Positions 25,192-34,225 of a stretch of DNA of 64,000 nt are shown here, piece by piece. The DNA is taken from positions 930,001 through 994,000 of the forward strand of contig CBDFGG010000004.1 of NCBI GenBank assembly GCA_965247015.1. The letters run 5' to 3'. Position numbers and translations under genes: made by a program. A model generated the notes under the pieces. That model saw only the letters and a program-made list of their open reading frames with translations, was not told where the DNA came from and searched no databases. The stretch's first letter is position 1. Each line of letters begins with the position of its first letter. The DNA comes from JAIXWP01 sp965247015 (lineage in GTDB: Bacteria > Bacteroidota > Bacteroidia > Flavobacteriales_D > Sanyastnellaceae).

Positions 25192-25518
25192 CTAATCTAT
25201 CACAAACTCCAACTGATAATGAATCGTTTCGTTTTTTATGAGGACGAAATATTTTCCTTTTTTCCAATCGGTGGTATCGAATTCGTAGGTGAGAGTTCCA
25301 GACTTTATTTCAGCGTTGGCTTGATAGGCTAAATAGGTATCCGTGAAGATCGCTACTTCTGCCTTGATGTCTTTTTTTGCTATCAACTCAAATTTTAGAG
25401 TCTCACCTTGTTTCATTGAAACAGGCAATCCCGAGATTTCCACATCGGTTGATTTGGTGGTTTGGGCTTGAAAACTAAGCGTCACCAAAACTGCTAAAAG
25501 CGTCAAAATAAGTCTCAT
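25192..25518 (-). CDS. Small secreted protein of unknown function
   Basis: The 108-aa protein has a signal peptide (LTLLAVLVTLSFQAQ) and about 88 mature residues predicted to be beta-rich (VEISGLPVSMKQGETLKFEL, then EIKSGTLTYEFDTTDWKKGK). The pattern of a short Ig-like or T9SS-type strand segment (WKKGKYFVLI) recalls the last strands of type A sorting domains, but the Pro-Asn-Pro motif is missing. I do not recognise a family. It has a good promoter and is followed 3 nt later by element 4. Confidence 0.65.
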   Translation of the reverse strand: MRLILTLLAVLVTLSFQAQTTKSTDVEISGLPVSMKQGETLKFELIAKKDIKAEVAIFTDTYLAYQANAEIKSGTLTYEFDTTDWKKGKYFVLIKNETIHYQLEFVID

Positions 25519-25534
25519 AGGATGGATCTTTTTT

Positions 25535-25564
25535 CAAAGATGATAATTTCTATTCAATATGCAA
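25535..25564 (-). promoter_or_regulatory. Promoter of the small secreted protein gene
   Basis: On the minus strand TTG (25564-25562), 19 nt, CATCTTTG (25542-25535) matches the consensus except for the first base of the -7 box. It lies 16 nt before the ATG at 25518. Confidence 0.55.
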
Positions 25565-25703
25565 TAAAATGCGAGGACCAACGTTGCGGAGGACTAGAAA
25601 ATCCCTTCACAATTCTACCAAAAGCAGATTGTGAAAAAGTAACAAACATTCACAACCGATAATTAAAAAAAAACGCCATCTTCGTTACAGAAAATTTGAA
25701 GCC

Positions 25704-25895
25704 ATGTTAGATTTTTGCAAGGAAATCCTTCTAAAGGTGAGCTTCGATCGACTGCTATTCCGTAAAGAGTTAGAAAAGGCCATTAAGAGGTTGAAAGCTG
25801 AAGAGCTGTTGAATTTTTACAAATGGTGTGTTGATCAATTTGGCTCTGTTTATGGCGACATCATCGCCCGCGCATTTAGACCAGGTTTGGTTTAA
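25704..25895 (+). CDS. Small conserved Bacteroidota protein of unknown function
   Basis: The 63-aa protein (MLDFCKEILLKVSFDRLLF, then KELEKAIKRL) is helical and charged, with no signal peptide or membrane segment. Proteins with this opening occur widely in Bacteroidota as hypothetical genes, which supports that it is real. A strong terminator follows 29 nt after the stop, and nothing else shares the transcript. Function unknown. Confidence 0.75.
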   Translation: MLDFCKEILLKVSFDRLLFRKELEKAIKRLKAEELLNFYKWCVDQFGSVYGDIIARAFRPGLV

Positions 25896-25924
25896 ATCCC
25901 ACAAAAAAAGAAATTTCATTAACC

Positions 25925-25955
25925 GCCCCCTCCATATCTGGAGGGGGCTTTTTTT
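25925..25955 (+). terminator. Strong intrinsic terminator
   Basis: A 10-bp perfect stem GCCCCCTCCA/TGGAGGGGGC with a TATC loop is followed by seven T residues. It ends the 63-aa gene transcript. Confidence 0.92.
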
Positions 25956-26054
25956 ATTTTGTTTCTCAGATAATTAAAACAAAAACGCTCATAATCATAG
26001 GACTTGGACAATGTTAAAAAGGCACCATCATGTCTTAGCTCCAAATTTTCTGAT

Positions 26055-26062
26055 TAATTTTG
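26055..26062 (+). promoter_or_regulatory. Possible -7 box for the lipoprotein gene
   Basis: TAATTTTG matches TANNTTTG and lies 20 nt before the ATG at 26083. The -33 TTG is not clear (TTA at the expected distance). Confidence 0.35.
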
Positions 26063-26082
26063 AGTAACACTTAAAACTAAAA

Positions 26083-26871
26083 ATGAAATTCTACTTCTTC
26101 ATTTTATCTGTGCTGATTGTTGTTTCCTGCTCAAGATGTAAAGAGGAATGCATGGACTCTTCTAATCCTGATTGTCCGAATTATATCGAACCAGCTCCCG
26201 ATCCTTGCTTGGGTGTAGACCCCATTAGCGCCGATTTTATCATCGAGCAAAGACTCATTATCTCCAATGACGAATTCAGAGAAACAAATACTGTATTTGC
26301 TGGAGGTGTAGTAAGACTAAGAGCAAAACAGCCTGGATTGCAATACCAATGGCAAATCGGTCAAGATATTTACACCGATTCTGTTGTCACATTTGTATTT
26401 CCCGAAAGTGCAATCGGCGGATCTTATCCTATGACGTTAATTACGCAAGGCTCACCAAACTTAGAGTGTAATCCCAGTGACAATGGCTTAGACACCATTA
26501 CAAAATACATCTCTGTAAAAGCAATTGATGATAATGGCATTGAAGGGAATTGGAGAATTGCCTGGGACTCGGCTCCTCTTGACAGTTTTGATGTGATCAT
26601 TAACGCTTACAATGATCCAGTATTCCAATTTTTGACTGCTTGGGAAAACTTTACACCAGCAACTCAAAATTCTCCATGTCAAGATATAAACTTCAACTAT
26701 GGATATAACTTTATAAGAATTATTGACTCAACATTCGATGATTGCCTAAACATGAGAGGAGAATTTTGGGTGAATCCAGACGGTTCCTTTGAGGCAGACT
26801 ATGAGTACAGAATTTCAACCCAACCACTAACCTTTCAGAGGCAATATGCTAGAGGGCGCAGGCTTGAGTAA
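26083..26871 (+). CDS. Putative lipoprotein with PKD-like domain
   Basis: The 262-aa protein begins with a lipoprotein signal (LSVLIVVSCSRC, lipobox Cys near residue 16). A Cys/Pro-rich stretch (CMDSSNPDCPNYIEPAPDPC) is followed by a PKD/Ig-like domain at about 55-145 (GGVVRLRAKQPGLQYQWQIG). A C-terminal half (GNWRIAW..., EFWVNPDGSFEADYEYRIS) resembles a lipocalin-like or surface sheet domain. It probably sits in the outer membrane. Its end is 9 nt from the end of the convergent queG gene with no clear terminator between them. Specific function unknown. Confidence 0.75.
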   Translation: MKFYFFILSVLIVVSCSRCKEECMDSSNPDCPNYIEPAPDPCLGVDPISADFIIEQRLIISNDEFRETNTVFAGGVVRLRAKQPGLQYQWQIGQDIYTDSVVTFVFPESAIGGSYPMTLITQGSPNLECNPSDNGLDTITKYISVKAIDDNGIEGNWRIAWDSAPLDSFDVIINAYNDPVFQFLTAWENFTPATQNSPCQDINFNYGYNFIRIIDSTFDDCLNMRGEFWVNPDGSFEADYEYRISTQPLTFQRQYARGRRLE

Positions 26872-26880
26872 ATCTTGAAT

Positions 26881-27786
26881 TCACTCACCAAAAATTGTCG
26901 ACTTCAATTTTTCCAATCCAGCGCGCTTTAATGCCGATTTCTTGAAATGATTTGAAAAGACTTCAGCGGTCATCTCCTGCCAATCGCTTTTACTTAAATT
27001 CAAAAAAGAATCACTCGGCTCAAATCGTGGCTCTTGGTGTGGTTTTGAAAAACGATTCCAAGGACACACATCTTGACAAATATCACAACCGAACGCCCAT
27101 TCGGTTAAGTTGTTCTTAAACTCCATCGGAACCTGCTCTTTTAACTCAATGGTCAAATATGAAATACACTTGCTTCCATCCACCACATATGGCTGAACAA
27201 TAGCCTCCGTTGGACAGGCATCTATGCACGCAGTGCAAGTACCACAATAATCCTTCACCGGACCATCGGGCTGAAGCTCCAAGTCAATAATCAATTCTGC
27301 AATGAAGAAAAAAGATCCATTTCCTTTATTGATAAGATTTGCATTCTTTCCAACCCATCCTAAACCTCCTCTCTTCGCCCACGCTTTATCTAATACGGGC
27401 GCACTATCTACAAACGCTCTCCCATCAACGGCTCCAAATTCTTCTTGTATCAAGCGCATCATCTCTTTCAACTTGTCCTTTATCACAATATGATAATCCT
27501 CACCATAAGCGTACTTACTAATCTTGACCGAATAATCATTCGGTTTTTTTTCGGGAAAATAATTATATAAAACAGAAACTACTGACTTGGCTCCTGGCAC
27601 CAATAACCGAGGATCCAAGCGCTTATCAAAATAATTTTCCATGTACGACATTTTGCCGTGCATCCCTTGCTGCAACCAAGTTTCCAAGCGGGGTGCTTCT
27701 TCTTCTAAAAATTCCGCACGCGAAATCCCACAAAAAGAAAAGCCCAAGTCCTTACTGATTTGTTTGATTCGTTGCTCTTTCGACAT
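26881..27786 (-). CDS. queG: Epoxyqueuosine reductase QueG
   Basis: The 301-aa enzyme performs the last step of queuosine synthesis, reducing epoxyqueuosine to queuosine in tRNA with cobalamin. Two [4Fe-4S] motifs are visible at about residues 180-242 (CGTCTACIDACPTEAI and CDICQDVCPWN). The DUF1730-type N-terminal domain and the KYAYGEDYHIVIKDKL segment are typical. Length is slightly short because the C-terminal HEAT-like extension of some homologues is absent, which is normal in Bacteroidota. It is transcribed alone. Confidence 0.95.
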   Translation of the reverse strand: MSKEQRIKQISKDLGFSFCGISRAEFLEEEAPRLETWLQQGMHGKMSYMENYFDKRLDPRLLVPGAKSVVSVLYNYFPEKKPNDYSVKISKYAYGEDYHIVIKDKLKEMMRLIQEEFGAVDGRAFVDSAPVLDKAWAKRGGLGWVGKNANLINKGNGSFFFIAELIIDLELQPDGPVKDYCGTCTACIDACPTEAIVQPYVVDGSKCISYLTIELKEQVPMEFKNNLTEWAFGCDICQDVCPWNRFSKPHQEPRFEPSDSFLNLSKSDWQEMTAEVFSNHFKKSALKRAGLEKLKSTIFGE

Positions 27787-27812
27787 GCGTTGTTTTTAAA
27801 TGCTTACTGCTT

Positions 27813-27838
27813 CAAATATAAGTACACTCTATCCACAA
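27813..27838 (-). promoter_or_regulatory. Possible promoter of queG
   Basis: On the minus strand TATATTTG (27820-27813) is a full -7 match 26 nt before the ATG. A TTG (27838-27836) is 15 nt upstream, slightly closer than usual. Confidence 0.45.
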
Positions 27839-27920
27839 GCCGCTGTTGGCACAGTGTTTGGTTTTCCGGCGACGACATTTAAAATCTAATTTTTTTTATA
27901 ACCCATTTAAATCACACACT

Positions 27921-29348
27921 ATGAAGAGAAAAATTACACTAGCATTTCTCGCATTATTTTCAACAACACTCACGCTTTCAGCACAGAGCAATCTCAATTT
28001 CGAAAACTGGAGCGGTAACAACCCAACAGGCTGGACCACTTCCAACAGCATCACCCAAGCGGGAGGTGGCGCACAAACAGTATTTCAAGTGACCAACAAT
28101 CCTGCTCAAGGAAACTCATCTATTAGAATGGTCACTGGCAACTGTCCGGAATGTCCGGACTTTTCTTTGCTCGGTCCATTCGGTCCCCCCACCCCACTCC
28201 CAAATCCTCTAGGTGGTAGCATTCAACTAGGCTCCTATGAAACACCTGGGATTGCATATTCTCAACGCCCTATCTCTGTTGATTTCCGCTACAAAGCCAA
28301 CCCAGGAACAAACGATGCTTGTGGACTTCATGTAGAGCTCACTCGCTACAATCCCGCTACAGAAGAAGACGAAACCATCGGTGAAGGTTTTTTCGAAGTG
28401 TCTGTCGATGTCAACAACTGGACAACTGTAAACATTCCTATTGCATATTACTCCGACCTTGCACCTGATCGCCTTGATATCTGGGCAACATCGAGCATTG
28501 GTTCTATTCCTGATCTCAGTGCATTTGGTGTTCCTGAATTACCTCTTCCGACGCCAGTTGCTGGAAGCGAATTTTTCCTAGATGCCATCGTACTTAATTT
28601 ACCATCATGTGATGACTTCACGATCAGCATGAGTGGAAGCGGTGAATCTAGCATCGGAGCTATGGACGGAACTGCGACAGTTACTCCAAATGGAGGCACC
28701 GCTCCTTACACTTACTCGTGGAGCAATCTGGAAAACACTTCATCCATAAACGGACTTGCACCAGGTGCTTATGTTGTTACCGTTACTGACGCCAACCAGT
28801 GCCAGCGCGTAGGTACTTACTATGTTGCAATTGGAGGTTGTAATCTTTCACTTTCTATTAGTGGAAGCAACTCTTCCAGCAATTCTATCTATAATGGAAA
28901 TGGTTCTGTAACGGTTACAGCTTCTGGTGGTAGCGGCTCTTACAGCTACTTATGGAATACAGGTTCTACCTCTACAAGCATCAACAACCTGCCTGTAGGA
29001 ACATACGCTGTGCTTGTTACAGAAACTAACAATCCTCTTTGTGCTGCATGGGCTTACTATACCGTATATGGGCCGAATGGTCCTGTTACGAGCATAGAAG
29101 AAAATACAACAGTCGTTTCTGACATCACTGTATTTCCAAATCCATCTCAAGGACAATTTACTTGGTTGTCAAAAAACAACATCCATCAAGTAGAGGTTTA
29201 CGATACCGCTGGAAAGCTGATCAGAGTAGCCCGTAACAACGGTCAACTCATTCAAGTAGATCTAACAGATCAACCATCTGGAATCTACTTCTTCAGAGCA
29301 CTCGATGCCAACAATAATCCACATACAGGAAAATTGATTGTAGAATAA
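27921..29348 (+). CDS. T9SS type A cargo with SprB-type repeats
   Basis: The start is set at the ATG at 27921 (MKRKITLAFLALFSTTLTLS), giving 475 aa with a signal peptide; an earlier in-frame start would place 25 polar residues before it. A carbohydrate-binding-like beta domain covers about 22-235 (LNFENWSGNNPTGWTTSNS). Two SprB-type repeats follow at about 247-295 (GTAPYTYSWSNLENT) and 313-375 (GSYSYLWNTGSTSTSINNL). The last ~80 residues form a type A sorting domain (ITVFPNPSQGQFTW, ending GKLIVE). It should be exported by the type IX system. SprB repeats occur in gliding adhesins, but this protein is much shorter. A strong terminator follows. Confidence 0.87.
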   Translation: MKRKITLAFLALFSTTLTLSAQSNLNFENWSGNNPTGWTTSNSITQAGGGAQTVFQVTNNPAQGNSSIRMVTGNCPECPDFSLLGPFGPPTPLPNPLGGSIQLGSYETPGIAYSQRPISVDFRYKANPGTNDACGLHVELTRYNPATEEDETIGEGFFEVSVDVNNWTTVNIPIAYYSDLAPDRLDIWATSSIGSIPDLSAFGVPELPLPTPVAGSEFFLDAIVLNLPSCDDFTISMSGSGESSIGAMDGTATVTPNGGTAPYTYSWSNLENTSSINGLAPGAYVVTVTDANQCQRVGTYYVAIGGCNLSLSISGSNSSSNSIYNGNGSVTVTASGGSGSYSYLWNTGSTSTSINNLPVGTYAVLVTETNNPLCAAWAYYTVYGPNGPVTSIEENTTVVSDITVFPNPSQGQFTWLSKNNIHQVEVYDTAGKLIRVARNNGQLIQVDLTDQPSGIYFFRALDANNNPHTGKLIVE

Positions 29349-29354
29349 AATGAA

Positions 29355-29386
29355 AAGGGCCGTCCTATTTGGACGGCCCTTTTTTT
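29355..29386. terminator. Bidirectional terminator between convergent genes
   Basis: An 11-bp stem AAGGGCCGTCC/GGACGGCCCTT with a TATTT loop is followed by six T residues on the plus strand and preceded by A residues that give a shorter T run on the minus strand. It can serve both the 27921 gene and ruvB. Confidence 0.88.
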
Positions 29387-29406
29387 ATTGCTGCATTTTT
29401 TCAAAA

Positions 29407-30426
29407 TTAAAATAACTTTCCTGCATCAGGCTTTCGTAATTTCCCGAGGTGCTTGTACGTCAACTCTGTGAGTTGGCGCCCGCGAGGTGTGCGCGTTAGA
29501 AATCCCTCTTGAATTAAGAAAGGCTCATATACTTCTTCGATCGTTCCAGAATCCTCACCTACTGCGGTAGCGATGGTGGTCAATCCAACAGGACCGCCGT
29601 TGAATTTATCCATGATGGTCATCAATATTTTGTTGTCCATCTCATCCAAACCTAGCGTATCAACATTCAAAGCATTCAATGCTGTGCGTGTGATATTGAT
29701 TTCGATCGTTCCATCACCTTTGATCTGAGCAAAGTCTCTTACTCTACGAAGCAATGCATTCGCAATACGAGGCGTACCGCGGCTTCTACGAGCAATCTCA
29801 TAAGCTGCATCCGGTGTGATTTCTATAGCTAGCAAGGCAGAACTTCTCTCTACAATGTCTGTCAATGTCTTTGCGTCGTAGTACTGAAGTCGGGCATTAA
29901 TTCCGAATCGTGCGCGCAAAGGAGCAGTCAATAATCCACTTCTAGTGGTCGCACCAATTAAAGTAAATGGATTCAGTTTAATCTGAACCGAACGAGCGTT
30001 CGGTCCTGTATCGATGACCAGGTCTATGCAATAATCTTCCATCGCAGAATACAAATACTCTTCTACCACTGGACTCAAGCGGTGTATTTCATCGATAAAT
30101 AATACGTCGTTTGTTTCCAGATTGGTAAGTAGTCCAGCGAGATCCGCAGGCTTGTCGAGCACTGGGCCCGATGTTGTCTTCACACTCACGCCCATTTCAT
30201 TGGCAATGATGTAAGCCAGGGTTGTTTTTCCCAAACCAGGAGGCCCATGAAACAGCACGTGATCCAATGCTTCTTCACGAAGCTTTGCTGCTTTTACAAA
30301 AACCTCCAAGTTTTCCAACACTTGACCTTGACCCGTAAAGTCATCAAAACTTTTGGGCCTTAATACCTTGTCATATTCCTTATCTGCGGGCTGATCCGCT
30401 TCATTTCTTATATCAAATCCATCCAT
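29407..30426 (-). CDS. ruvB: Holliday junction branch migration ATPase RuvB
   Basis: The 339-aa AAA+ motor drives branch migration with RuvA. The KVLRPKSFDDFTGQ-type N-terminus, Walker A GPPGLGKTT (about residues 65-73), Walker B DVLFIDEIHRL, sensor segment ATTRSGLLTAPLRARFG and C-terminal winged helix (EEVYEPFLIQEGFLTRTPRG) are all present. Length equals that of typical RuvB. An outer-membrane-protein gene ends 11 nt upstream, so they are probably cotranscribed. ruvA is not in the window. Confidence 0.98.
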   Translation of the reverse strand: MDGFDIRNEADQPADKEYDKVLRPKSFDDFTGQGQVLENLEVFVKAAKLREEALDHVLFHGPPGLGKTTLAYIIANEMGVSVKTTSGPVLDKPADLAGLLTNLETNDVLFIDEIHRLSPVVEEYLYSAMEDYCIDLVIDTGPNARSVQIKLNPFTLIGATTRSGLLTAPLRARFGINARLQYYDAKTLTDIVERSSALLAIEITPDAAYEIARRSRGTPRIANALLRRVRDFAQIKGDGTIEINITRTALNALNVDTLGLDEMDNKILMTIMDKFNGGPVGLTTIATAVGEDSGTIEEVYEPFLIQEGFLTRTPRGRQLTELTYKHLGKLRKPDAGKLF

Positions 30427-30437
30427 AGCTGTAATGG

Positions 30438-31082
30438 TTAATTTTTGCCCATTTTCTCATTGATGATGGGCCAAATTTTGTCGAAGATAATCCTTGTTCG
30501 CAAGACGAAAACAGGGGCCGTAAATTGTTGTTCGATTTCGTCGCTATTGTGCAATACCAAACGATAACCATAGCCGAGGCCAAGGCCAATCAAATTGGCA
30601 ATTTTATACTCGAAGCCGATAGTTGGCTCGTAAATGAAAGCCTGTTTTTCGAAAATGCGCTCGCTACCGCTTCTTCCATCTGGATCTAGGTAGATCTTTC
30701 CCACTCCAGCCTGCGCAGTAACCATCGCTTCCCATGGATATTTTCTAAAAAAACTATATTCTACAAATGGGCCCACGAAACGAAAGGTCACTCGTGCATT
30801 ATTGATGTTTCCATCTTTTTCTATTTCTTGAAAAAAATCAGAATGCAGCCAACTGTAGCCCAGTCCAACACTCATCGTTGGACCAAATGAAGCGCCTGCC
30901 TTAATCCCACCAATTTGAGCGCTCTTGCCAGTGACAAAAGAATTTCTGAAATCGAGCTTGAGAACAGGAAAAGGTTTGTTACGAAAAACTTGTTTCAATG
31001 AATCTGAAAGATTCACCGATTGACCATTTACCTGAAATGTAAAAATGGCGCAAACAAGGATCAACAACACGCTTCGCAACAT
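30438..31082 (-). CDS. Predicted outer-membrane beta-barrel protein
   Basis: The 214-aa protein has a signal peptide (LLILVCAIFTFQVNGQ) and alternating amphipathic strands typical of small eight- to ten-strand barrels (GASFGPTMSVGLGYSWLHSD, then EPTIGFEYKIANLIGLGLG and VFVLRTRIIFDKIW). No specific family is recognised. It is 11 nt upstream of ruvB. A TAACTTCG element four nt before the ATG resembles the -7 box with one mismatch and would give a nearly leaderless mRNA. Confidence 0.75.
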   Translation of the reverse strand: MLRSVLLILVCAIFTFQVNGQSVNLSDSLKQVFRNKPFPVLKLDFRNSFVTGKSAQIGGIKAGASFGPTMSVGLGYSWLHSDFFQEIEKDGNINNARVTFRFVGPFVEYSFFRKYPWEAMVTAQAGVGKIYLDPDGRSGSERIFEKQAFIYEPTIGFEYKIANLIGLGLGYGYRLVLHNSDEIEQQFTAPVFVLRTRIIFDKIWPIINEKMGKN

Positions 31083-31143
31083 AATGCGAAGTTAATTCGA
31101 ATTGAATGAAGTGAAGGAAATGAAATTTGAGAAAAAAAGAAGT

Positions 31144-33207
31144 CTATTCTTCTTCATCCTTCGGCTGCTCCAATGCAACTCTGCCCACAATTTTGAACTC
31201 TGTTCTTCGATTGCGCTGACGGTTCGCTTCATTATCGCTGCCGTCTTTATTTTCGTTAGACACCAAAGGCTTAGACTCTCCGTAGCCTTTTGCTACCAAG
31301 CGTTTGCTGTCAATACCATTTGATGTCAAATATTTCACTACCGATTCTGCGCGCTGCTGGGAAAGCTTGCGATTATAATCATCACTACCAATATTGTCAG
31401 TGTGCGAACCAATTTCAATTTTTAAATCTGGGTTTTCCAATAACACCTTCATCAATGACTCATCGATGCTTTGCTTCGCTGTTGGAGTAAGGTTGTAAGA
31501 GTTAAATTCGTACTCGATATTCTCGATTACAAAAGAGCCATCCATCACAGGACTCAAGCCCATTCCGCGTTTCAAGTTTACTGACTCTTTGATGCCCATC
31601 GTAGAAATAGAAACATCATTATTCAAAAAACCATCTTTGGTCACTTCAAAACGGTATTCCTTATCTGGTTCGAGCGAGGTTATAAATTTTCCATCAGCAT
31701 CTGTTTTGAGCGTACGCATCAATACCTCCTGACCATCTTCTTTTATATAAACTAAAACGGTGGCGTCTGCAAGCTTTCCCTTACCAGCGCTGTTTTTCAA
31801 GTCATCGGTACGACCGCTCAAATAGTCTTGTTCATCTGCTTGCCATGCTGTTCCTTCCACGTTAATAATGAGCGGATCCAATTCAAAAAACTCATAGATG
31901 TCATCGCAACAAGTTTCATGTAAAATCTGTTGCCCCCCTTTTCGATTGGAAACCAAAAACCCGCTATCTCCCGATGGCTTGAGCACATAGTAAATATCAT
32001 CAACACTTGAGTTGATAGGGGCTCCAACGTTGATAGAGGGAAGCCATTTCTTCATTTCACCCCGCGCTACATATACATCGAATCCTCCTAGGCCAGATCT
32101 TCCTTCGGTGCTGTAGTAAAGTTTCTTTTCAGTCTCATGATAAAAAGGCGACATTTCATCTCTTGGCGTATTGATTCCTCTTCCGAGATTTCTTGGTGAA
32201 GAATATGAATCTTTCTTTTGATCATATCGGGTAAACCAGATATCATCTCCACCCACTCCTTCAGGTCGATCGGAAACAAAGTATATAACCTCTCTTCCCG
32301 TTTTAGCCTCCAATCCTACGGTAGGTTGAGATGATGAATACCCTGGCATATTCACCACATCGCTCAATCGAACAGGCTCCTTCCAACTACCACCCGCTTT
32401 TTTGCAAACCCATAATTCACAAACCACTTGAAGCTTCCAATCTTCAGAGCAACGGGTAAAATAAAAACGATTTCCATCAAGTGAGAAAGATCCGCTAACG
32501 GTGTGCATTTCGTCTGAATTGACCGGTATATCCAGTTCTCCTTTCGTTACCCACTGACCCTTCTCCTTCGAGGCTAAGAATAATTTTCTCTTTGGTCGAG
32601 CTTCATCAAGAGAATAAGATTTCAGTTCATCTTCTTGCAATGATCCAAAAATGATATCTCCATTTTCTATTGGCAATGGAGCAAACTCAATGTGCGCCTT
32701 ATTGACTCCTTTACCAAGATTTCCAATAGCGATATCAAGCGGAGCAGCGAGCAACATCATCGCCGAATCACAACCCAGCAACTCACTGGTCACTTGTTTT
32801 TTTAAATCACGATCAATAGTCTTTTTGGATAATGTGAGGTAGCGCTCAAAATCCTTTTTCGCTTGCTTGTAATCACCAAGCATTTTTTCCATTCTTCCTT
32901 TGTGATAAAGCGCTACTTCGTACTCAGGCTTAGTAGATTCAAAAGCCACTTGATAATGATCACGTGCATAAGTGTAGTCACGAATGGATTCTTCCAACTC
33001 CGCGAGATGATACATCATCTTCATATCGCGAGGTCGCTTTAGAATGTATGCGCGATAATAATTTACTGCCGTGTATTTATCATTCAAGCGCTCAGCATTC
33101 TTTCCAAAATTCTTAAGCATTCCAGACTTCAATTGACTGATGTCTCTCTCCTGTGCTGCCAGCGCAAGAGAAAAGAACAAACTCAATATGATTAATAGTG
33201 CTCTCAA
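31144..33207 (-). CDS. PorE-like OmpA-family protein of the type IX secretion system
   Basis: The 687-aa protein has a signal peptide (LSLFFSLALAAQ). Tetratricopeptide-like helices follow at about 25-155 (YHLAELEESIRDYTYARDHY). A PD40 beta-propeller spans about 170-425 (SGSFSLDGNRFYFTR, YFVSDRPEGVGGDDIW, YYSTEGRSGLGGFDVY). A carboxypeptidase-regulatory-like domain covers about 440-535. An OmpA peptidoglycan-binding domain closes at about 550-670 (EIGSHTDNIGSDDYNRKLSQ, NRRTEFKI). This TPR-propeller-CRD-OmpA order is that of PorE, which ties the type IX machinery to peptidoglycan. Bacteroidota usually have several paralogues, so it could be an accessory copy dedicated to the adjacent PorP/SprF. 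It starts 1 nt after the stop of that gene. Confidence 0.85.
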   Translation of the reverse strand: MRALLIILSLFFSLALAAQERDISQLKSGMLKNFGKNAERLNDKYTAVNYYRAYILKRPRDMKMMYHLAELEESIRDYTYARDHYQVAFESTKPEYEVALYHKGRMEKMLGDYKQAKKDFERYLTLSKKTIDRDLKKQVTSELLGCDSAMMLLAAPLDIAIGNLGKGVNKAHIEFAPLPIENGDIIFGSLQEDELKSYSLDEARPKRKLFLASKEKGQWVTKGELDIPVNSDEMHTVSGSFSLDGNRFYFTRCSEDWKLQVVCELWVCKKAGGSWKEPVRLSDVVNMPGYSSSQPTVGLEAKTGREVIYFVSDRPEGVGGDDIWFTRYDQKKDSYSSPRNLGRGINTPRDEMSPFYHETEKKLYYSTEGRSGLGGFDVYVARGEMKKWLPSINVGAPINSSVDDIYYVLKPSGDSGFLVSNRKGGQQILHETCCDDIYEFFELDPLIINVEGTAWQADEQDYLSGRTDDLKNSAGKGKLADATVLVYIKEDGQEVLMRTLKTDADGKFITSLEPDKEYRFEVTKDGFLNNDVSISTMGIKESVNLKRGMGLSPVMDGSFVIENIEYEFNSYNLTPTAKQSIDESLMKVLLENPDLKIEIGSHTDNIGSDDYNRKLSQQRAESVVKYLTSNGIDSKRLVAKGYGESKPLVSNENKDGSDNEANRQRNRRTEFKIVGRVALEQPKDEEE

Positions 33208-33208
33208 A

Positions 33209-34225
33209 TTAGAATCGGTCGCAAGGAATTTGAACAGCGTTCGCTGCCGAACTCAATGAATTATAGATCAATGAAACTTCGAACGCTCCGCGTCTATCGT
33301 TTGCTAATTGCAATGTTGAAAATGTGACATCATAACTAGCTCCGACTTGGAAATGCTTTAGGTCAACACCAATCATTGGTGCAAAGGCATCACTGTTTCT
33401 TTCGATACCAGAACGCACAGCCACTCCGCCCCAGATGCGTTTAATGTTCAATTCATTTGATTGCATATTCATTCCAAGTTGCATCGTGCCTACAACTTCT
33501 TGTGCTTTTGAAAGAGTCATGACAAGCAGCGAAGGTCGAATAGACCAAGTTTTCGTAACATTGAAATCGTAGTCCGTATGCACTACAAAACGTGGTTTCA
33601 ATCCATCTCCATTTTTAAAAAAAGAATCATCTGGACTATTGACATGAAACATAGAAGTACCGATAGTGAATGGGCCTCTGTTAGTTCTTCTTTTATAAAG
33701 CGCACCCACATTCAAATCAAAATACATCGAGCTCAGCTCAAGCGCCGTTTCTCCGTTTGGCAACGTAGGGTTGAACTGACCAATCTCTCTGCTGTATTGC
33801 TCGGGGTAAGTAACATCTCGTGTCGAAAATGTTTTGGTACCAAGCCCAAATTGAACCCCGCCACTGATGGTGTTTTTTATATCGATGTGCTTAATACTTG
33901 TAGAAAGTAAAACTCTATTTTCAACAAGTTGAATTCCTCCGCTTTTATCTGAAATTAAAATGACTCCAGCAGAAATATTATTTGGTAAAAAATAAAGTTG
34001 TTGATCATATGAAGCAGCAAAAGAATTTACGGGGTCACCTAATGTTTTCCATTGTGTCCTGTAAATATTCGCCACTCTGAAATCCGCGTCCATCACTCCT
34101 GTTAGAGCAGGATTCAATGTGAGCGGACTCATGTTAAACATTGAGAAATGGACATCTTGTGCAACGCTCAAAATGGAGCATTGCAAGAAAAGAAAAATCA
34201 CAAATATGTTTTTTTTCTTTACCAC
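33209..34225 (-). CDS. PorP/SprF-family T9SS outer-membrane protein
   Basis: The start is set at a GTG at 34225 whose codon overlaps the upstream stop (GTGGTAA), giving 338 aa with a signal peptide (FVIFLFLQCSILSVAQ). A longer frame to 34297 would overlap the protease gene by 79 nt. The body shows the PorP/SprF pattern: DVHFSMFNMSPLTLNPALTG, RVANIYRTQWKTLG, then barrel strands to the end. SprF-type proteins assist secretion and attachment of type B cargo such as SprB. Its neighbours are the PorE-like protein downstream and a metalloprotease upstream on the same strand, with a 1467-aa type B cargo divergent. It probably serves that cargo. Confidence 0.88.
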   Translation of the reverse strand: MVKKKNIFVIFLFLQCSILSVAQDVHFSMFNMSPLTLNPALTGVMDADFRVANIYRTQWKTLGDPVNSFAASYDQQLYFLPNNISAGVILISDKSGGIQLVENRVLLSTSIKHIDIKNTISGGVQFGLGTKTFSTRDVTYPEQYSREIGQFNPTLPNGETALELSSMYFDLNVGALYKRRTNRGPFTIGTSMFHVNSPDDSFFKNGDGLKPRFVVHTDYDFNVTKTWSIRPSLLVMTLSKAQEVVGTMQLGMNMQSNELNIKRIWGGVAVRSGIERNSDAFAPMIGVDLKHFQVGASYDVTFSTLQLANDRRGAFEVSLIYNSLSSAANAVQIPCDRF